Notes: generated by a model from the sequence alone, not told the origin. A stretch of 64,000 nt of DNA from Bog-473 sp963704355 (GCA_963704355.1 OY969891.1:2418001-2482000), one strand, 5' to 3'. Counted from the stretch's first letter, positions 53,039 through 61,782 are shown. Made by a program: numbers and translations.

Positions 53039-53942
53039 GTGGAGTCGCCGGAGGAGCTCTCGCTCATCCTCGCCCAGCACGACTATCTGGCCGACGAGCC
53101 GCTGGCCACCGTGCTCTTCCTTGCGCTGCGCCTCGGGCGCCCGCTGTTCTTGGAGGGGGAGGCTGGGGTCGGCAAGACCGAGGTAGCCAAGGTCCTGGCG
53201 CGCTGGACCGGGGGCGAGTTGCTGCGCCTGCAGTGCTATGACGGCATTGATGTCTCCCAGGCCGTCTACGAATGGGACTACGCCCGCCAGCTTCTCCACC
53301 TCCGCGCCGCTGAGGCGACCGGTGCCGCGTCGGGACAGACCTCCGAGCTGGAGCGCTCCCTGTACTCCGAGGCCTACCTGGTGCGACGGCCTCTGCTGAG
53401 GGCCATTGCCGGGTCCGCTGACGGCCCGGTACCGGTGCTGCTGATCGACGAGATCGACCGGGCCGATGACGAATTCGAGGCCTACCTGCTGGAGATCCTG
53501 TCCGATTTCACCGTCTCGGTGCCCGAGCTCGGCACGTTCCGGGCCGAGCGGCCGCCGGTGGTGGTCGTCACGTCGAACCGCACCCGCGACGTCCACGACG
53601 CGCTCGAAGCGTCGATGCCTCTACCACTGGGTGGATCACCCGAGCTTCGAGCGCGAGGTGGCAATCGTCCACCTCCGTGTGCCAACGGCAACCGAGTCGA
53701 TTGCCCGTGAGGTTGCGGCGGCGGCAGCCGTGCTCCGCCGGCGGGGCCTCTACAAGCCCCCAGGCGTGGCCGAGACCATCGACTGGGCCCAGGCGCTCGC
53801 CGCGCTCGGCGCAACCAGGCTCGACGAGAGGACGGTCGAGCGAACGCTGGGAGCGGTGCTCAAGTACCGCGAAGATGCCGAGCGGGTCCGCGCGGCGGGC
53901 GTGACCGACCTGCTGGCAGAGGCGCGCAAGGTGGGGGAGTGA
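53039..53942 (+). pseudogene. MoxR-type AAA ATPase (CoxD-like) with a one-base frameshift
   Basis: The gene should encode about 300 residues. The first frame has Walker A FLEGEAGVGKTEVAKVLA, Walker B VPVLLIDEIDRADDEFE and sensor 1 VVVTSNRTRDVHDAL, then ends wrongly. The other frame continues KRRCLYHWVDHPSFEREVA to the normal end AEARKVGE. Removing one base near G53606 joins DAL to KRRC perfectly, and the total length is 301 codons plus one base. CoxD assists sulfuration of the active site in CO dehydrogenase. Either the maturation gene is freshly broken or the base is a sequencing error; everything around it is intact. Confidence 0.85.
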
Positions 53943-55087
53943 CTCCGAGCCCTGGCGGGTCGACCGACGGGGCCGCGCTGGCCACCGGCTTCTCGCTGGC
54001 CCTCCGCGCCGCCGGGTTGGCCGCCCCGACCAGCGCCACCATTGACTTCGCACGGGCGGTCGGTGTGCTCGGGATCACCCGACCCGAGCACGTCTTCTGG
54101 GCCGGTCACGCCTGCTTCTGTGCCGGTCCGGACGACGCCGAGCTCTACGGTGCGACGTTCGTGGCGTACTTCGGGTATGCCGGACGCACCCTCCCGGGGG
54201 GGCGGCTCACGACGGTGCCACCGTCGCCGGTGCCACCGCGCGCGGTGGCGAGCGGCCGGGAGGCTCCCGCGGTCGACCCCGCGGGCGAACCCCGTGGTCC
54301 CGCCGCGCCACTCCAGGCGGCCTACGGCGCGGCCGAGATCCTCCGTACAAAGGACTTTGCGACCTGCACCGAGGGGGAGCTGGCCGAGGTGACCAGGCTC
54401 ATGCTGCAGGTGCGCCGCCGCCCTCCACTCCGGCGTAGCCGGCGCATGGTCGTCGCCCGCCGGCCTAGCCGGGGGACCCTCGACGTGCGCCGTACGATGC
54501 GCGGCTCGCTGGCGTCCCAGGGGGACCCCTTCCGGTTGCGCCGACGGGTCCGCGGCACTCGACCTCGCCGGCTCGTGCTCCTGATCGACGTCTCGGGGTC
54601 CATGGGGCCGTATGCGCCGGCCCTGCTTCGCTTTGCCCATGCCCTGGTGCTGACTCACCGTGGAGCCGAGGTCTTCACCGTGGGTACGCGCTGTACAAGG
54701 GTGACGCGCGAGCTGGCTTGGCGCGATGCGGACGCCGCGCTCGGGCGTGTGGCGAGGGTGGCACCGGACCTCGAGGGCGGAACGCGGTTGGGCCAGGGCC
54801 TCTCCTCCTTCAACGGCGACTGGGGTTTGAGCGGACTGGCCCGGGGGGCAATCGTGGTGGTGTGCTCCGATGGGTGGGACCGGGGAGACCCGTCAGTGCT
54901 CTCCGAGGAAATGGGCCGGCTGTCTCGGGTGGCGCACCGGATCATCTGGGCCAACCCGCTCAAGGGTTCGGAGGGCTACGAGCCGCTGACCCGGGGGATG
55001 CGGGCCGCACTGCCGTACGTGGACGGATTCGTCTCGGGGCATTCGCTGGGGGCGCTGGAAGAAGTGGTCGAGGTGATGTCGCAATGA
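53939..55087 (+). CDS. VWA domain-containing protein (CoxE-like)
   Basis: A 382-residue protein. The first half is alpha-helical (GFSLALRAAGLAAPTSATID, then HACFCAGPDDAELY), followed by a basic Pro/Arg-rich linker. The von Willebrand A domain begins RRLVLLIDVSGSMGPYAP near residue 220, with the metal-ion-dependent adhesion site DVSGSM, Thr in GGTRLGQ and Asp in VVVCSDGWDRGD. CoxE works with the MoxR ATPase CoxD in inserting sulfur and metal into the enzyme active site. GTG start overlaps the CoxD stop (GTGA). Confidence 0.9.
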   Translation: MTPSPGGSTDGAALATGFSLALRAAGLAAPTSATIDFARAVGVLGITRPEHVFWAGHACFCAGPDDAELYGATFVAYFGYAGRTLPGGRLTTVPPSPVPPRAVASGREAPAVDPAGEPRGPAAPLQAAYGAAEILRTKDFATCTEGELAEVTRLMLQVRRRPPLRRSRRMVVARRPSRGTLDVRRTMRGSLASQGDPFRLRRRVRGTRPRRLVLLIDVSGSMGPYAPALLRFAHALVLTHRGAEVFTVGTRCTRVTRELAWRDADAALGRVARVAPDLEGGTRLGQGLSSFNGDWGLSGLARGAIVVVCSDGWDRGDPSVLSEEMGRLSRVAHRIIWANPLKGSEGYEPLTRGMRAALPYVDGFVSGHSLGALEEVVEVMSQ

Positions 55088-55398
55088 GGGAGGCGTTTCC
55101 GGCCATTGATCGGTGGCTCTCTGAAGGCAAGCGGGTGGCGCTGGTCCGGGTCGTGGACGTCGAGGGCTCGGGACCGAGAGATCCAGGGGCCACCATGGCA
55201 GTGAGCGAAGACGGCGAAGTGACGGGGTCGGTTTCCGGAGGCTGCGTGGAGGGTGCGGTTGTCACCGAGGCGCTCGAAGCACTGGCGACGGGCGTGGCCC
55301 GGCGCTGCGTGTTCGGTTACTCGGACGACGAAGCCCTGGAGGTCGGCTTGACGTGCGGCGGCACGCTCCACGTGCTTGTGGAGCCTCTCGATTGGTAA
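55084..55398 (+). CDS. XdhC/CoxI-domain protein (short form)
   Basis: A 104-residue protein that is a lone XdhC/CoxI domain: LVRVVDVEGSGPRDPGATMA, GSVSGGCVEGAVVTEALEA and VGLTCGGTLHVLVEPL. The cysteine in TCGG is the conserved one thought to handle the sulfurated cofactor. It lacks the Rossmann domain, which is supplied by the next gene. The ATG overlaps the CoxE stop (ATGA) and its stop TAATG overlaps the next start by one base. Role: maturation of the hydroxylase encoded upstream. Confidence 0.85.
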   Translation: MREAFPAIDRWLSEGKRVALVRVVDVEGSGPRDPGATMAVSEDGEVTGSVSGGCVEGAVVTEALEALATGVARRCVFGYSDDEALEVGLTCGGTLHVLVEPLDW

Positions 55399-56219
55399 TG
55401 GGCCCGCTCTTCACCGAACTGCGGCGTGCACTCGACGCCGACGAGCCGGTGGTGCTGGCGACCGTGACGGACCTGGCCGACGGTACGGGTGATGCGACCG
55501 CGCTCGCCGCCAAGCTGATCGTGAAACCGGGGGAGCCCCCGCTCGGCACGCTGGGCGACCCCGAGCTCGATCGCGTCGTGGCGAGGGATGCATTGGCCGC
55601 GCTTGACCGGGGCGCGACCGTGACCCGCCACTACGGCCCGCACGGCGAAGCGCGGCGGGAGGATGTGACTGTCTTCCTCGATGTCTTCGTCCGACGGGCA
55701 CGCCTAGTCATCTTCGGCGCGGTCGACTTCACGCGCGCGCTAGTCGAGGTGGGCCGCATCCTCGGCTACACGGTGACAGTCTGCGATGCTCGACCGGTCT
55801 TCGCCACGAAGGACCGGTTCCCCCTGGCCGACGAAGTCGTGGTGGATTGGCCCGACCGGTATCTGGCGCGAGTGGGATCGGATCTCGGGCCTCGCGACGC
55901 GGTGTGCGTCCTCACCCATGACACGAAATTCGACGTGCCGGCGATCATGGGGTCGCTCGCCACCCGGGTCGGCTACCTGGGGGCGATGGGGTCGCGGCGA
56001 ACTCATGAGCAGCGCTGGAGACGCCTGCTCGACGCGGGCGCGTCGGAGCCCGAATTGCGGACGCGGCTCATGAGCCCGATCGGCCTCGATCTCGGGGCGC
56101 GGACCCCCGAAGAGACGGCAGTGTCGATCTTCGCCGAGATCATCGCCGCCCGGACTGGGCGGGCGTCTGGGCCTCTCGGTCCGCTGCGGGACGGATCGGG
56201 CTCCATCCATGACCGCTGA
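55398..56219 (+). CDS. XdhC family protein with Rossmann domain (CoxF-like)
   Basis: A 273-residue protein combining a CoxI-type N-terminal domain (VVLATVTDLADGTGDATALA, PPLGTLGDPELDRVV) with a C-terminal NAD-binding-like Rossmann domain (LVIFGAVDFTRALVEVGRIL, VLTHDTKFDVPAIMGSL, YLGAMGSRRTHEQRWRRL). XdhC proteins bind the cofactor, protect its sulfurated form and hand it to the apo-enzyme. The N-terminal domain lacks the GCVEG cysteine seen in the shorter neighbour, so the two may act together. Start overlaps the previous stop by one base. Confidence 0.88.
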   Translation: MGPLFTELRRALDADEPVVLATVTDLADGTGDATALAAKLIVKPGEPPLGTLGDPELDRVVARDALAALDRGATVTRHYGPHGEARREDVTVFLDVFVRRARLVIFGAVDFTRALVEVGRILGYTVTVCDARPVFATKDRFPLADEVVVDWPDRYLARVGSDLGPRDAVCVLTHDTKFDVPAIMGSLATRVGYLGAMGSRRTHEQRWRRLLDAGASEPELRTRLMSPIGLDLGARTPEETAVSIFAEIIAARTGRASGPLGPLRDGSGSIHDR

Positions 56220-56251
56220 GGAGGCCGCGTCATTGCAGGTCGGCACGCCGG

Positions 56252-56257
56252 TACGCT
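56252..56257 (+). promoter_or_regulatory. -10 box before the MocA-like gene
   Basis: TACGCT ends exactly 6 bases before the GTG at 56264, suggesting a second, leaderless promoter inside the hydroxylase cluster. Confidence 0.45.
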
Positions 56258-56263
56258 CGCCCG

Positions 56264-56830
56264 GTGTCCGTGGCCGCCGTCATCCTTGCCGCCGGTGCTG
56301 GGACCCGCTTCAATCGCGACGACCCCGGTGCCAAGCTGCTCCATGCGGTCAAAGGCAGGCCGCTGGTGGTTTGGGCTATCGCACCGGCGCTCGATGCCGG
56401 TATGGATGAGGTGGTGGTGGTCGACGGCGCCGCCGAGCTGGGCGCCGCAATGCCCGAGGGCGTGACCCTCCTGCACAACCACCGGTGGTATGACGGCCAG
56501 GCCACCTCGCTCCAGGTTGCCCTCGGATGGTGCGCCCGCCAAGGTCATCTGGCTGCGGTCATCGGCCTCGGGGACACCCCGGGCTTGACTCCCGCGGCCT
56601 GGCATTCCGTTGCCACCGCCCCCGATGGGCCGATCGTCTTCGCCACGTACGAGGGCCGGCGCGGCCACCCGGTGCGTCTCGACGCGTCGGTGTGGCCCCT
56701 GCTCCCGACCACCGGGGACGAGGGCGCCCGCTCACTGGCCGGCGGCCGGCCCGAACTCGTGAGGGAAGTACCCTGCGTGGGCTCACCCGCCGACATCGAC
56801 ACCCCCGAGGCCCTCACGCGATGGAACTGA
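56264..56830 (+). CDS. MobA/MocA-like molybdenum cofactor nucleotidyltransferase
   Basis: A 188-residue nucleotidyltransferase: AAVILAAGAGTRFNRDDPGAK binds the nucleotide, GMDEVVVVDGAAELG and VIGLGDTPGLTPAAWH contain the metal-binding aspartate, and GHPVRLDASVWPLLPTT closes the active site. It is nearer MocA, which makes the cytosine dinucleotide cofactor used by the xanthine dehydrogenase family, than MobA. This fits its position in a cluster of such enzymes. The GTG is placed by the -10 box 6 bases upstream. Its end overlaps the next gene by 10 bases. Confidence 0.83.
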   Translation: MSVAAVILAAGAGTRFNRDDPGAKLLHAVKGRPLVVWAIAPALDAGMDEVVVVDGAAELGAAMPEGVTLLHNHRWYDGQATSLQVALGWCARQGHLAAVIGLGDTPGLTPAAWHSVATAPDGPIVFATYEGRRGHPVRLDASVWPLLPTTGDEGARSLAGGRPELVREVPCVGSPADIDTPEALTRWN

Positions 56831-57504
56831 CAAACGAGTTCGAAGTCGCCGTGCCCGTGCAAGTTGCCTGGGCCGTCCTCACCGACGCCGAGCGGATTGC
56901 CCCGTGCCTTCCCGGGGCGGAGCTGCGGGAGGTGGAAGGTGACGAGTACCGCGGTGTGGTGAAGGTCAAAGTCGGACCGATCACGGCGTCGTACCAGGGC
57001 AAGGCCCGATTCGTCGAGCTCGACGAAGGCAGTCATCGAGTCGTGCTGCGGGCGGAGGGGCGCGAGACGCGCGGGCAGGGTAATGCCACCGCGCAGATCG
57101 TCGCGACCATGATGCCTTCGGAATCAGGGACGAGGGTGAGCGTGGTGACGGACCTCTCCATTACGGGCAAGGTGGCGCAGTTCGGGCGCGGCGTCCTTGC
57201 CGACGTGTCTACCAAGCTCCTCGATCAGTTCGTGACCAACCTTGAGGCCAACGTTCTGGGACCGGATGAGGTCGAAGTTGTACCGGAGGAGCCGGTGGCC
57301 GATGGCCAATCCGACGACAGGGGTTCAGATCCCGCACCCGCCGTCCGCCATATTGAGGGTCCACGGGCAGAGCCAGTCGACCTCGTCGGCGTCGCCGGCT
57401 CGTCGGTGGCCCGGCGGCTGGCACCGCTGCTGATCGTCGCCGGCATCGTGTTGGTCATCGGCTTGGCCACCCGGTCCAGGCGTCACCGGCGTTCATCCTC
57501 CTAA
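56821..57504 (+). CDS. CoxG family SRPBCC protein with C-terminal membrane anchor
   Basis: A 227-residue protein. Residues 1-150 match CoxG: MELTNEFEVAVPVQVAWAVL, RIAPCLPGAELREVEG, VKVKVGPITASYQGKARF, and GRGVLADVSTKLLDQF. After an acidic linker, residues 198-218 form one hydrophobic helix (APLLIVAGIVLVIGLA) with a basic tail. CoxG is thought to anchor CO-dehydrogenase-like enzymes to the cytoplasmic membrane near the quinone pool. It is the last gene of the cluster and ends just before a tRNA-Gly fragment. Confidence 0.9.
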   Translation: MELTNEFEVAVPVQVAWAVLTDAERIAPCLPGAELREVEGDEYRGVVKVKVGPITASYQGKARFVELDEGSHRVVLRAEGRETRGQGNATAQIVATMMPSESGTRVSVVTDLSITGKVAQFGRGVLADVSTKLLDQFVTNLEANVLGPDEVEVVPEEPVADGQSDDRGSDPAPAVRHIEGPRAEPVDLVGVAGSSVARRLAPLLIVAGIVLVIGLATRSRRHRRSSS

Positions 57505-57512
57505 GCCTGACT

Positions 57513-57536
57513 GGTTCGAATCCCGTCTTCCGCTCT
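57513..57536 (+). repeat. tRNA-Gly 3' fragment (24 bases)
   Basis: GGTTCGAATCCCGTCTTCCG and the following CTCT repeat the T-arm and acceptor end of the tRNA at 12030-12101. It lies 9 bases after the last hydroxylase-cluster gene and contains no other part of the tRNA. It may be an attachment-site scar. Confidence 0.75.
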
Positions 57537-57605
57537 CTGTGGACCCCTTAGGCAGAGCCAGCGTTGTAAGAGTTTGGTAGTCGTGGAGCTACAAGGAGGT
57601 AGTCC

Positions 57606-57695
57606 ATGCCCAATCTCAAATTGGGCAAAGACGAGCCAGCGCGCTACTGCGGGCGGAGATTCCGATGGGGCCGGAAGGCTTGCCGAAGTGTCTGA
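57606..57695 (+). other. 29-codon frame with a strong ribosome site, probably a gene remnant
   Basis: AAGGAGG (57593-57599) lies 6 bases before ATG 57606, and the frame reads MPNLKLGKDEPARYCG, ending GRKACRSV and a stop. It overlaps the 3' end of the epoxide hydrolase on the other strand by 52 bases. The excellent start signal with so short a product suggests the 5' end of a gene cut by recombination. Confidence 0.35.
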
Positions 57696-58816
57696 GCCAG
57701 AAGCTCAGGTTCAGAGACGGCGGGGAAATGACCACCGTGATCGTGCTCTACCCAGCTCGAGATCTTAAAGTACCGTTCGGCGAGTTGGCGTGGGGGCTTG
57801 GGAAATGGAACCCGCTCGCCACCGAAGATGCTGATCGCCGTGGGGACTGACGAAGGATCGTCGGCAGGAAGAGCTGCGTTGGCGCGGTGTCGATACGTCC
57901 AGTACGGCATCAACGAACTGCCGATGGTCCCAGTACTCCAGTAAAGCGTGAGCGTGTCCAGGAGAAGGCGGCGCGGGAACGACGTCAGTCCGTCCGGTGT
58001 CGTGCTGCTCCACCCAACGACCTTCTCTCCCACCCAAGCCGCAAGGCCGGCCGGCGAATCCAACAGGCCTGCGGCCACGGTCCCTGGCTTGGTCGCCTGC
58101 TGGTGCGCATAGCCGCCCTCCTCCGCCTGCCACGCTCCAACCTCCGCAAAATGCGCTTGTTCGGGCGCCGTCCACGGCGCTGGTGGCACGCCGAGTCCCG
58201 GAGTGGCCAGATGGATGGAGGCGAGAGCGTCGGGATTGTTGCGAGCAAGCCAGGCAGTCACTCCCGCACCAAGGTCGCTGCCGTGGGCGGCGTAGCGGGC
58301 GTGGCCAAGCCCGTCGCGCATCAACCGATGCCAAAGTTGGGCAATGTCACTTGCGGTCAGGCCACTGAGAGGAGGAGGGGAAGAAAAGCCGAAGCCGGGA
58401 AGTGAGGTGACTACGACGGTGAACGCGTCCGCTGGATCCCCACCGTGCGAGCCGGGGTCCACCAAGAGCGGCAAGAGCTCGCCGTATTCGAGAAACGAAC
58501 CGGGCCACCCATGAGTGAGTACGAGTGGCAACGGATCCGGGCCTATGCCCGCTGCGTGCAAGAAGTGGACCTGCTGTTCACCAATCCGCGCGGTCATGTG
58601 GGGCATCACGCCAAGTCGAGCCTGGAAGTCCGAGAATTCGAAGGCCTGCCAATCGGCGATCAGGTTCTCGAGCCATGCCGCGGGCGTTCCGAATTGCCAC
58701 CCTTGGTCTGGAGAATGAGACACGCGGCTGCGGGCGAGCCGGTTCGTCAGCTCTTGTACCGTCATGTCGGAGATCGTGGGCGTCATTTGCTCAATTTCGA
58801 CGCCATTTGGGCTCAT
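57644..58816 (-). CDS. epoxide hydrolase (EHN domain, alpha/beta fold)
   Basis: A 390-residue epoxide hydrolase. The N-terminal EHN domain is seen in LTNRLARSRVSHSPDQGWQF and the WLENLIADWQAFEFS segment. The alpha/beta domain has the oxyanion motif LVLTHGWPGSFLEY, the nucleophile Asp in YAAHGSDLGAGVTAWLA, and the base His in WVEHDHGGHFPAVSEPE. It would open an epoxide to a diol. ATG 58816 lies 6 bases after CATGCT (minus strand). The gene stands alone between tRNA fragments, as cargo of a mobile region might. Confidence 0.9.
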   Translation of the reverse strand: MSPNGVEIEQMTPTISDMTVQELTNRLARSRVSHSPDQGWQFGTPAAWLENLIADWQAFEFSDFQARLGVMPHMTARIGEQQVHFLHAAGIGPDPLPLVLTHGWPGSFLEYGELLPLLVDPGSHGGDPADAFTVVVTSLPGFGFSSPPPLSGLTASDIAQLWHRLMRDGLGHARYAAHGSDLGAGVTAWLARNNPDALASIHLATPGLGVPPAPWTAPEQAHFAEVGAWQAEEGGYAHQQATKPGTVAAGLLDSPAGLAAWVGEKVVGWSSTTPDGLTSFPRRLLLDTLTLYWSTGTIGSSLMPYWTYRHRANAALPADDPSSVPTAISIFGGERVPFPKPPRQLAERYFKISSWVEHDHGGHFPAVSEPELLAQTLRQAFRPHRNLRPQ

Positions 58817-58960
58817 GCCCACAGCATGCCCCAAGCCGCTGGTCAAGATCCGAGTCGAATTGCCAAAGAGCGAATGCGTCGTTGCTGGTCGAGACGGAGC
58901 CGGCCGGGGGTCGTCTCGCGGCGGAAGGGTCGCGTAGGTGCGGCCTTCGAGCCGCGCCGC

Positions 58961-59112
58961 GATAGTCGAGCGCTCTACTACAGGGGCGGACGGAGCGGAC
59001 GGGCTGGCACTGGGTAGAAAGAGCGGCACTTCAAGAGATCGGCCGGACCTAAACGCACGAAAACCACCACCTTGCCAAGGTGAGGGGTCGTTCGAATGCC
59101 GTCTTGCGCTCC
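58961..59112 (+). repeat. attachment-like repeat B with degenerate tRNA-Gly 3' sequence
   Basis: This copy of the 150-base repeat at 19462-19611 starts GATAGTCGAGCGCTCTACTA and continues to ACGAAAACCACCACCTTGCC. The tRNA part has decayed: bases are missing in the T-arm (GAGGGGTCGTTCGAATGCCG) and the tip reads CTTGCGCTCC. It cannot fold into a tRNA. Confidence 0.7.
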
Positions 59113-59275
59113 ATGTGTCTTGCGCTCCATTCTTCCGCTACATCGTTGCAGTTCAGGAGCGGTGTTCAACCTCCTCGCACCTCGCACCTTCACGCTGTTC
59201 GCGGTCCGCCCGCTACCACTCTTGAATCGGGAATCCTCTGCCCGCGGCGGACCGAGATGCGGTTCCGCCCCTCGT

Positions 59276-59587
59276 TTAGCTTGCGTCCGGCGAGCGGCTC
59301 AATGTCTGCGAGGTGGTACGAAGCTTGTCCATTTCGACCTCGACGTCGTAGTGCCCCAGAAGATGCATCCAAAACTCATCGCTCATGCCAAAGAACCGTG
59401 AGAGACGCAGGGTCGTATCGGCACTGATGCGGCGAGTGCCGCGCACTGTCTCGTTGATGCGGCGGGGAGGCACACCAATGGCTTGAGCCAGCCGGTACTG
59501 GTTGACCCCTGGCGGGTCCAAGAAATCCTCCTTGAGAATCGCCCCGGGGTGCAGGGAGCCATCATCGGCGTCTCGGACTTGGGGCAT
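59276..59587 (-). CDS. higA: HigA family addiction-module antitoxin
   Basis: A 103-residue XRE-type helix-turn-helix protein. LHPGAILKEDFLDPPGVNQY, RLAQAIGVPPRRINETVRG and RISADTTLRLSRFFGMSDEF are diagnostic for HigA, which binds the HigB RNase toxin and represses the operon. The order higB-higA matches the family. ATG 59587 is preceded by GGAGG a few bases upstream, right after the stop of the higB remnant. The antitoxin looks intact although the toxin gene does not, so it may now serve only as a repressor or rescue factor. Confidence 0.9.
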   Translation of the reverse strand: MPQVRDADDGSLHPGAILKEDFLDPPGVNQYRLAQAIGVPPRRINETVRGTRRISADTTLRLSRFFGMSDEFWMHLLGHYDVEVEMDKLRTTSQTLSRSPDAS

Positions 59588-59597
59588 TCCGTCCTCC

Positions 59598-59878
59598 TCA
59601 GTGATGGTCGACGAGGTCGACGTCTTTGGGGCCAGTGCCGGCCCATTTGAAGCAGATCCGAAATTGATCATTGACAGGAATGCGCTGTACTGCCCGGCCA
59701 AGTCACCCTTGAGCTTCTCGAGCTTGTTGCCGGGCGGAACCGCAAGCTCACCAATTTTCTCGGCGGCGTTGTGATAGGCCAATTCCAGACAAGGTCTTTC
59801 GCTCCACAAGGCAGAACTCCTGGTCAAAAATTGGGGCTGACCACGTGGGGCCGACCAGAACCTGAACGTCGCAATCGA
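59598..59878 (-). pseudogene. HigB/RelE-type toxin remnant
   Basis: Reading toward higA, three frames are needed: IATFR at the start, IFDQEF next, LAYHNAAEKIGELAVPPGNK followed by LEKLKGDLAGQYS, then IPVNDQFRICFKWAGTGPKD and VDLVDHH with a stop. The last pieces are textbook HigB (the PPGN and NDQFRICF blocks). At least two frameshifts, the last right after QYS, make an active RNase toxin impossible. The stop lies 10 bases before higA. Confidence 0.8.
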
Positions 59879-59929
59879 GGATCGTACGGCGGTGCGATGG
59901 CGTCCATCATCGGTCAACCGCGGGAGAGG

Positions 59930-61594
59930 TCAGGATGCAGTTATCTGGACGGTGTATGACTGTGCTCCCACCGGACCCTCGTCCTGGCTCACGCCGATCG
60001 TGACCCCCGAGCTACCGCTTGCAGTGGGTATTCCCGTGATGGTTCCTGCGTGTCGATCCAGCACCAGTCCCGCCGGAAGGTCGTCGGACAAGACAATCCA
60101 GCGTGCACCATGGCGTATCGACGATGCGGTAAGCGCGGCTTGGTATGGCACCCCGACCACCCCGGAAGGGAGGCTTGAAGGTCCGATGACCGGAGTTTTC
60201 GGAACCCCCCCAAGCGTGACTGCTCCACGCGGGGGAATTGTTCCCGGTCCCGTCAAAACACACGCTTGAGTAGAGGTCGGGTCGGCCGGAGCCTTCAAAA
60301 TCGGTGGCGCCGCAAAGGCTGGAGGTGACTGCAAGTCGACCATATCGAATAAGTCGTTTGCATTCGCGTCCCTCCGAGTGAGCGCCGGTAGGTTCCACTT
60401 TCTCTCAAGGGTCTTCAATACAGATGTGTGGTCGAAGACCGTGTGGGAAACGAAGTCACGTTTGGCAAGGGGCGACACCACTCCTGCCGGCACCCTGAAG
60501 CCATATTGGTTGAACCGGCCGGGCTCTTGGTTGGGCGAGAGGACGGGCAGGACATTGTCAGGCGGTATGGCGGCAGGTGGTGTGACGTGGTCATACCAGC
60601 CGCCCCACTCGTCGTATGTCCATATGAGCATCGACTTCTTCCATTGCGGACCAGCCATCATCGCGTTCACGATGCTGGCGAGGAACTGGTCGCCAAACTG
60701 TACGTCCTGAGGATTTTCCTCCGACGAGACTGAGTAGTTGGGCTCTACGAACGAAAACTGCGGGAGCGTCCCTGCGGCTGCATCTGCGTAGTAGCGGTCG
60801 ATTGTATTTATGTTTTTCGTAATCGCAGGCTTGGAGAGCAGAGGCAGCCAGACGCCGATCGAAGGTGCATTCGAGTAGTAGTTCTTCCATGTGACGCCAT
60901 AGCGATTGAGGAGATCGAAGATCGTGCCATTGGGTGGGAGTTGAGTGTTGAGTTGATCGGCGATCTGGCCGAGCGATGTGCCGGCCATCAGGTATCGTCG
61001 ATTGGGATCCGTCTGACCAAGTACGGACGAGAACCACCGGTCGGCGATCGGGAATATGCGAGCTATGTCCCAGGTGAACGGCAAGTCCTCTCCGAGGAAG
61101 TAGCCAAGTGCCTCACCCGTGGATCCTTCGACGAAACCGCGGTTTCCATTCGCCAACGAGTGGTGGGCCAGATTCCAGTTTTGGCCGACCCCGTTGGTTT
61201 GACATTCGCTCGGCATATGAAAAGCGTGAACGAGGTTGCCGTGACCGTCTGGAAGAGTAACCGTGGGTCGGCCGTTCGGACCTTTCGGGAAGCAATCACC
61301 GCGACCCAGCATGCCGAGAATGTTGTCGAATGAATGGTTCTCCATCATCACGACAGTGAAGTATTCAATCTGGGGCACCTGATCCGTTCCGGGCGGTGCT
61401 TTAGGATTGGGAAGAAAGCCGGGCTCCTTTACCCTCTGATGGTTGGTGGGATTCACGCGGTCAGGCCGAATCACGCTCGTCGCACCCGAAGGTGTCGCCG
61501 CCAACTCCGCGCTTCCTACATCGATCCCAGCGCCCAACGCGCCTAGGGCTGCCGCACCAAGCACTGAACGTCGGCTTACGCGACGCGAGCTCAT
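59930..61594 (-). CDS. Tat-exported phospholipase C-like phosphoesterase with Ig-like C-terminus
   Basis: A 554-residue secreted enzyme of the non-haemolytic phospholipase C/acid phosphatase family. SRRVSRRSVLGAAALGALG is the twin-arginine signal. The metal-site segments include FTVVMMENHSFDNILGMLGR, IADRWFSSVLGQTDPNRRYL, LIWTYDEWGGWYDHVTPP and KRDFVSHTVFDHTSVLKTLE. Residues about 475-554 form an Ig-like putative domain (LPAGLVLDRHAGTITGIPT). It would hydrolyse phosphodiesters of lipids outside the cell. ATG 61594 lies 6 bases after TATCTT (minus strand), a leaderless start; a longer frame to 61660 is rejected. Confidence 0.92.
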   Translation of the reverse strand: MSSRRVSRRSVLGAAALGALGAGIDVGSAELAATPSGATSVIRPDRVNPTNHQRVKEPGFLPNPKAPPGTDQVPQIEYFTVVMMENHSFDNILGMLGRGDCFPKGPNGRPTVTLPDGHGNLVHAFHMPSECQTNGVGQNWNLAHHSLANGNRGFVEGSTGEALGYFLGEDLPFTWDIARIFPIADRWFSSVLGQTDPNRRYLMAGTSLGQIADQLNTQLPPNGTIFDLLNRYGVTWKNYYSNAPSIGVWLPLLSKPAITKNINTIDRYYADAAAGTLPQFSFVEPNYSVSSEENPQDVQFGDQFLASIVNAMMAGPQWKKSMLIWTYDEWGGWYDHVTPPAAIPPDNVLPVLSPNQEPGRFNQYGFRVPAGVVSPLAKRDFVSHTVFDHTSVLKTLERKWNLPALTRRDANANDLFDMVDLQSPPAFAAPPILKAPADPTSTQACVLTGPGTIPPRGAVTLGGVPKTPVIGPSSLPSGVVGVPYQAALTASSIRHGARWIVLSDDLPAGLVLDRHAGTITGIPTASGSSGVTIGVSQDEGPVGAQSYTVQITAS

Positions 61595-61600
61595 GTGCTG

Positions 61601-61606
61601 AAGATA
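61601..61606 (-). promoter_or_regulatory. -10 box of the phosphoesterase gene
   Basis: TATCTT on the minus strand ends exactly 6 bases before the ATG at 61594. Confidence 0.5.
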
Positions 61607-61782
61607 ACATCCGATGCTAAGCATGGCTGGTCCGCCATGGATGTCTTCCTCGTACTGCATAACCGCACTTAAATGTCGGTTGAATAAACCAACCCGGTAC
61701 GCCTGAAGCAGACGGTCGTGGAATGTTTGCCCCTCGGAAAGGCGATAGCGAGATAGTTTGCGGTTAGACCTTCAACTGGAAG

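Noticed and set aside
59066..59112. A second tRNA-Gly gene
   Set aside because: There is no 5' half or acceptor pairing and the T-arm has deletions; the same applies to 19570-19611, 57513-57536 and 63086-63133.
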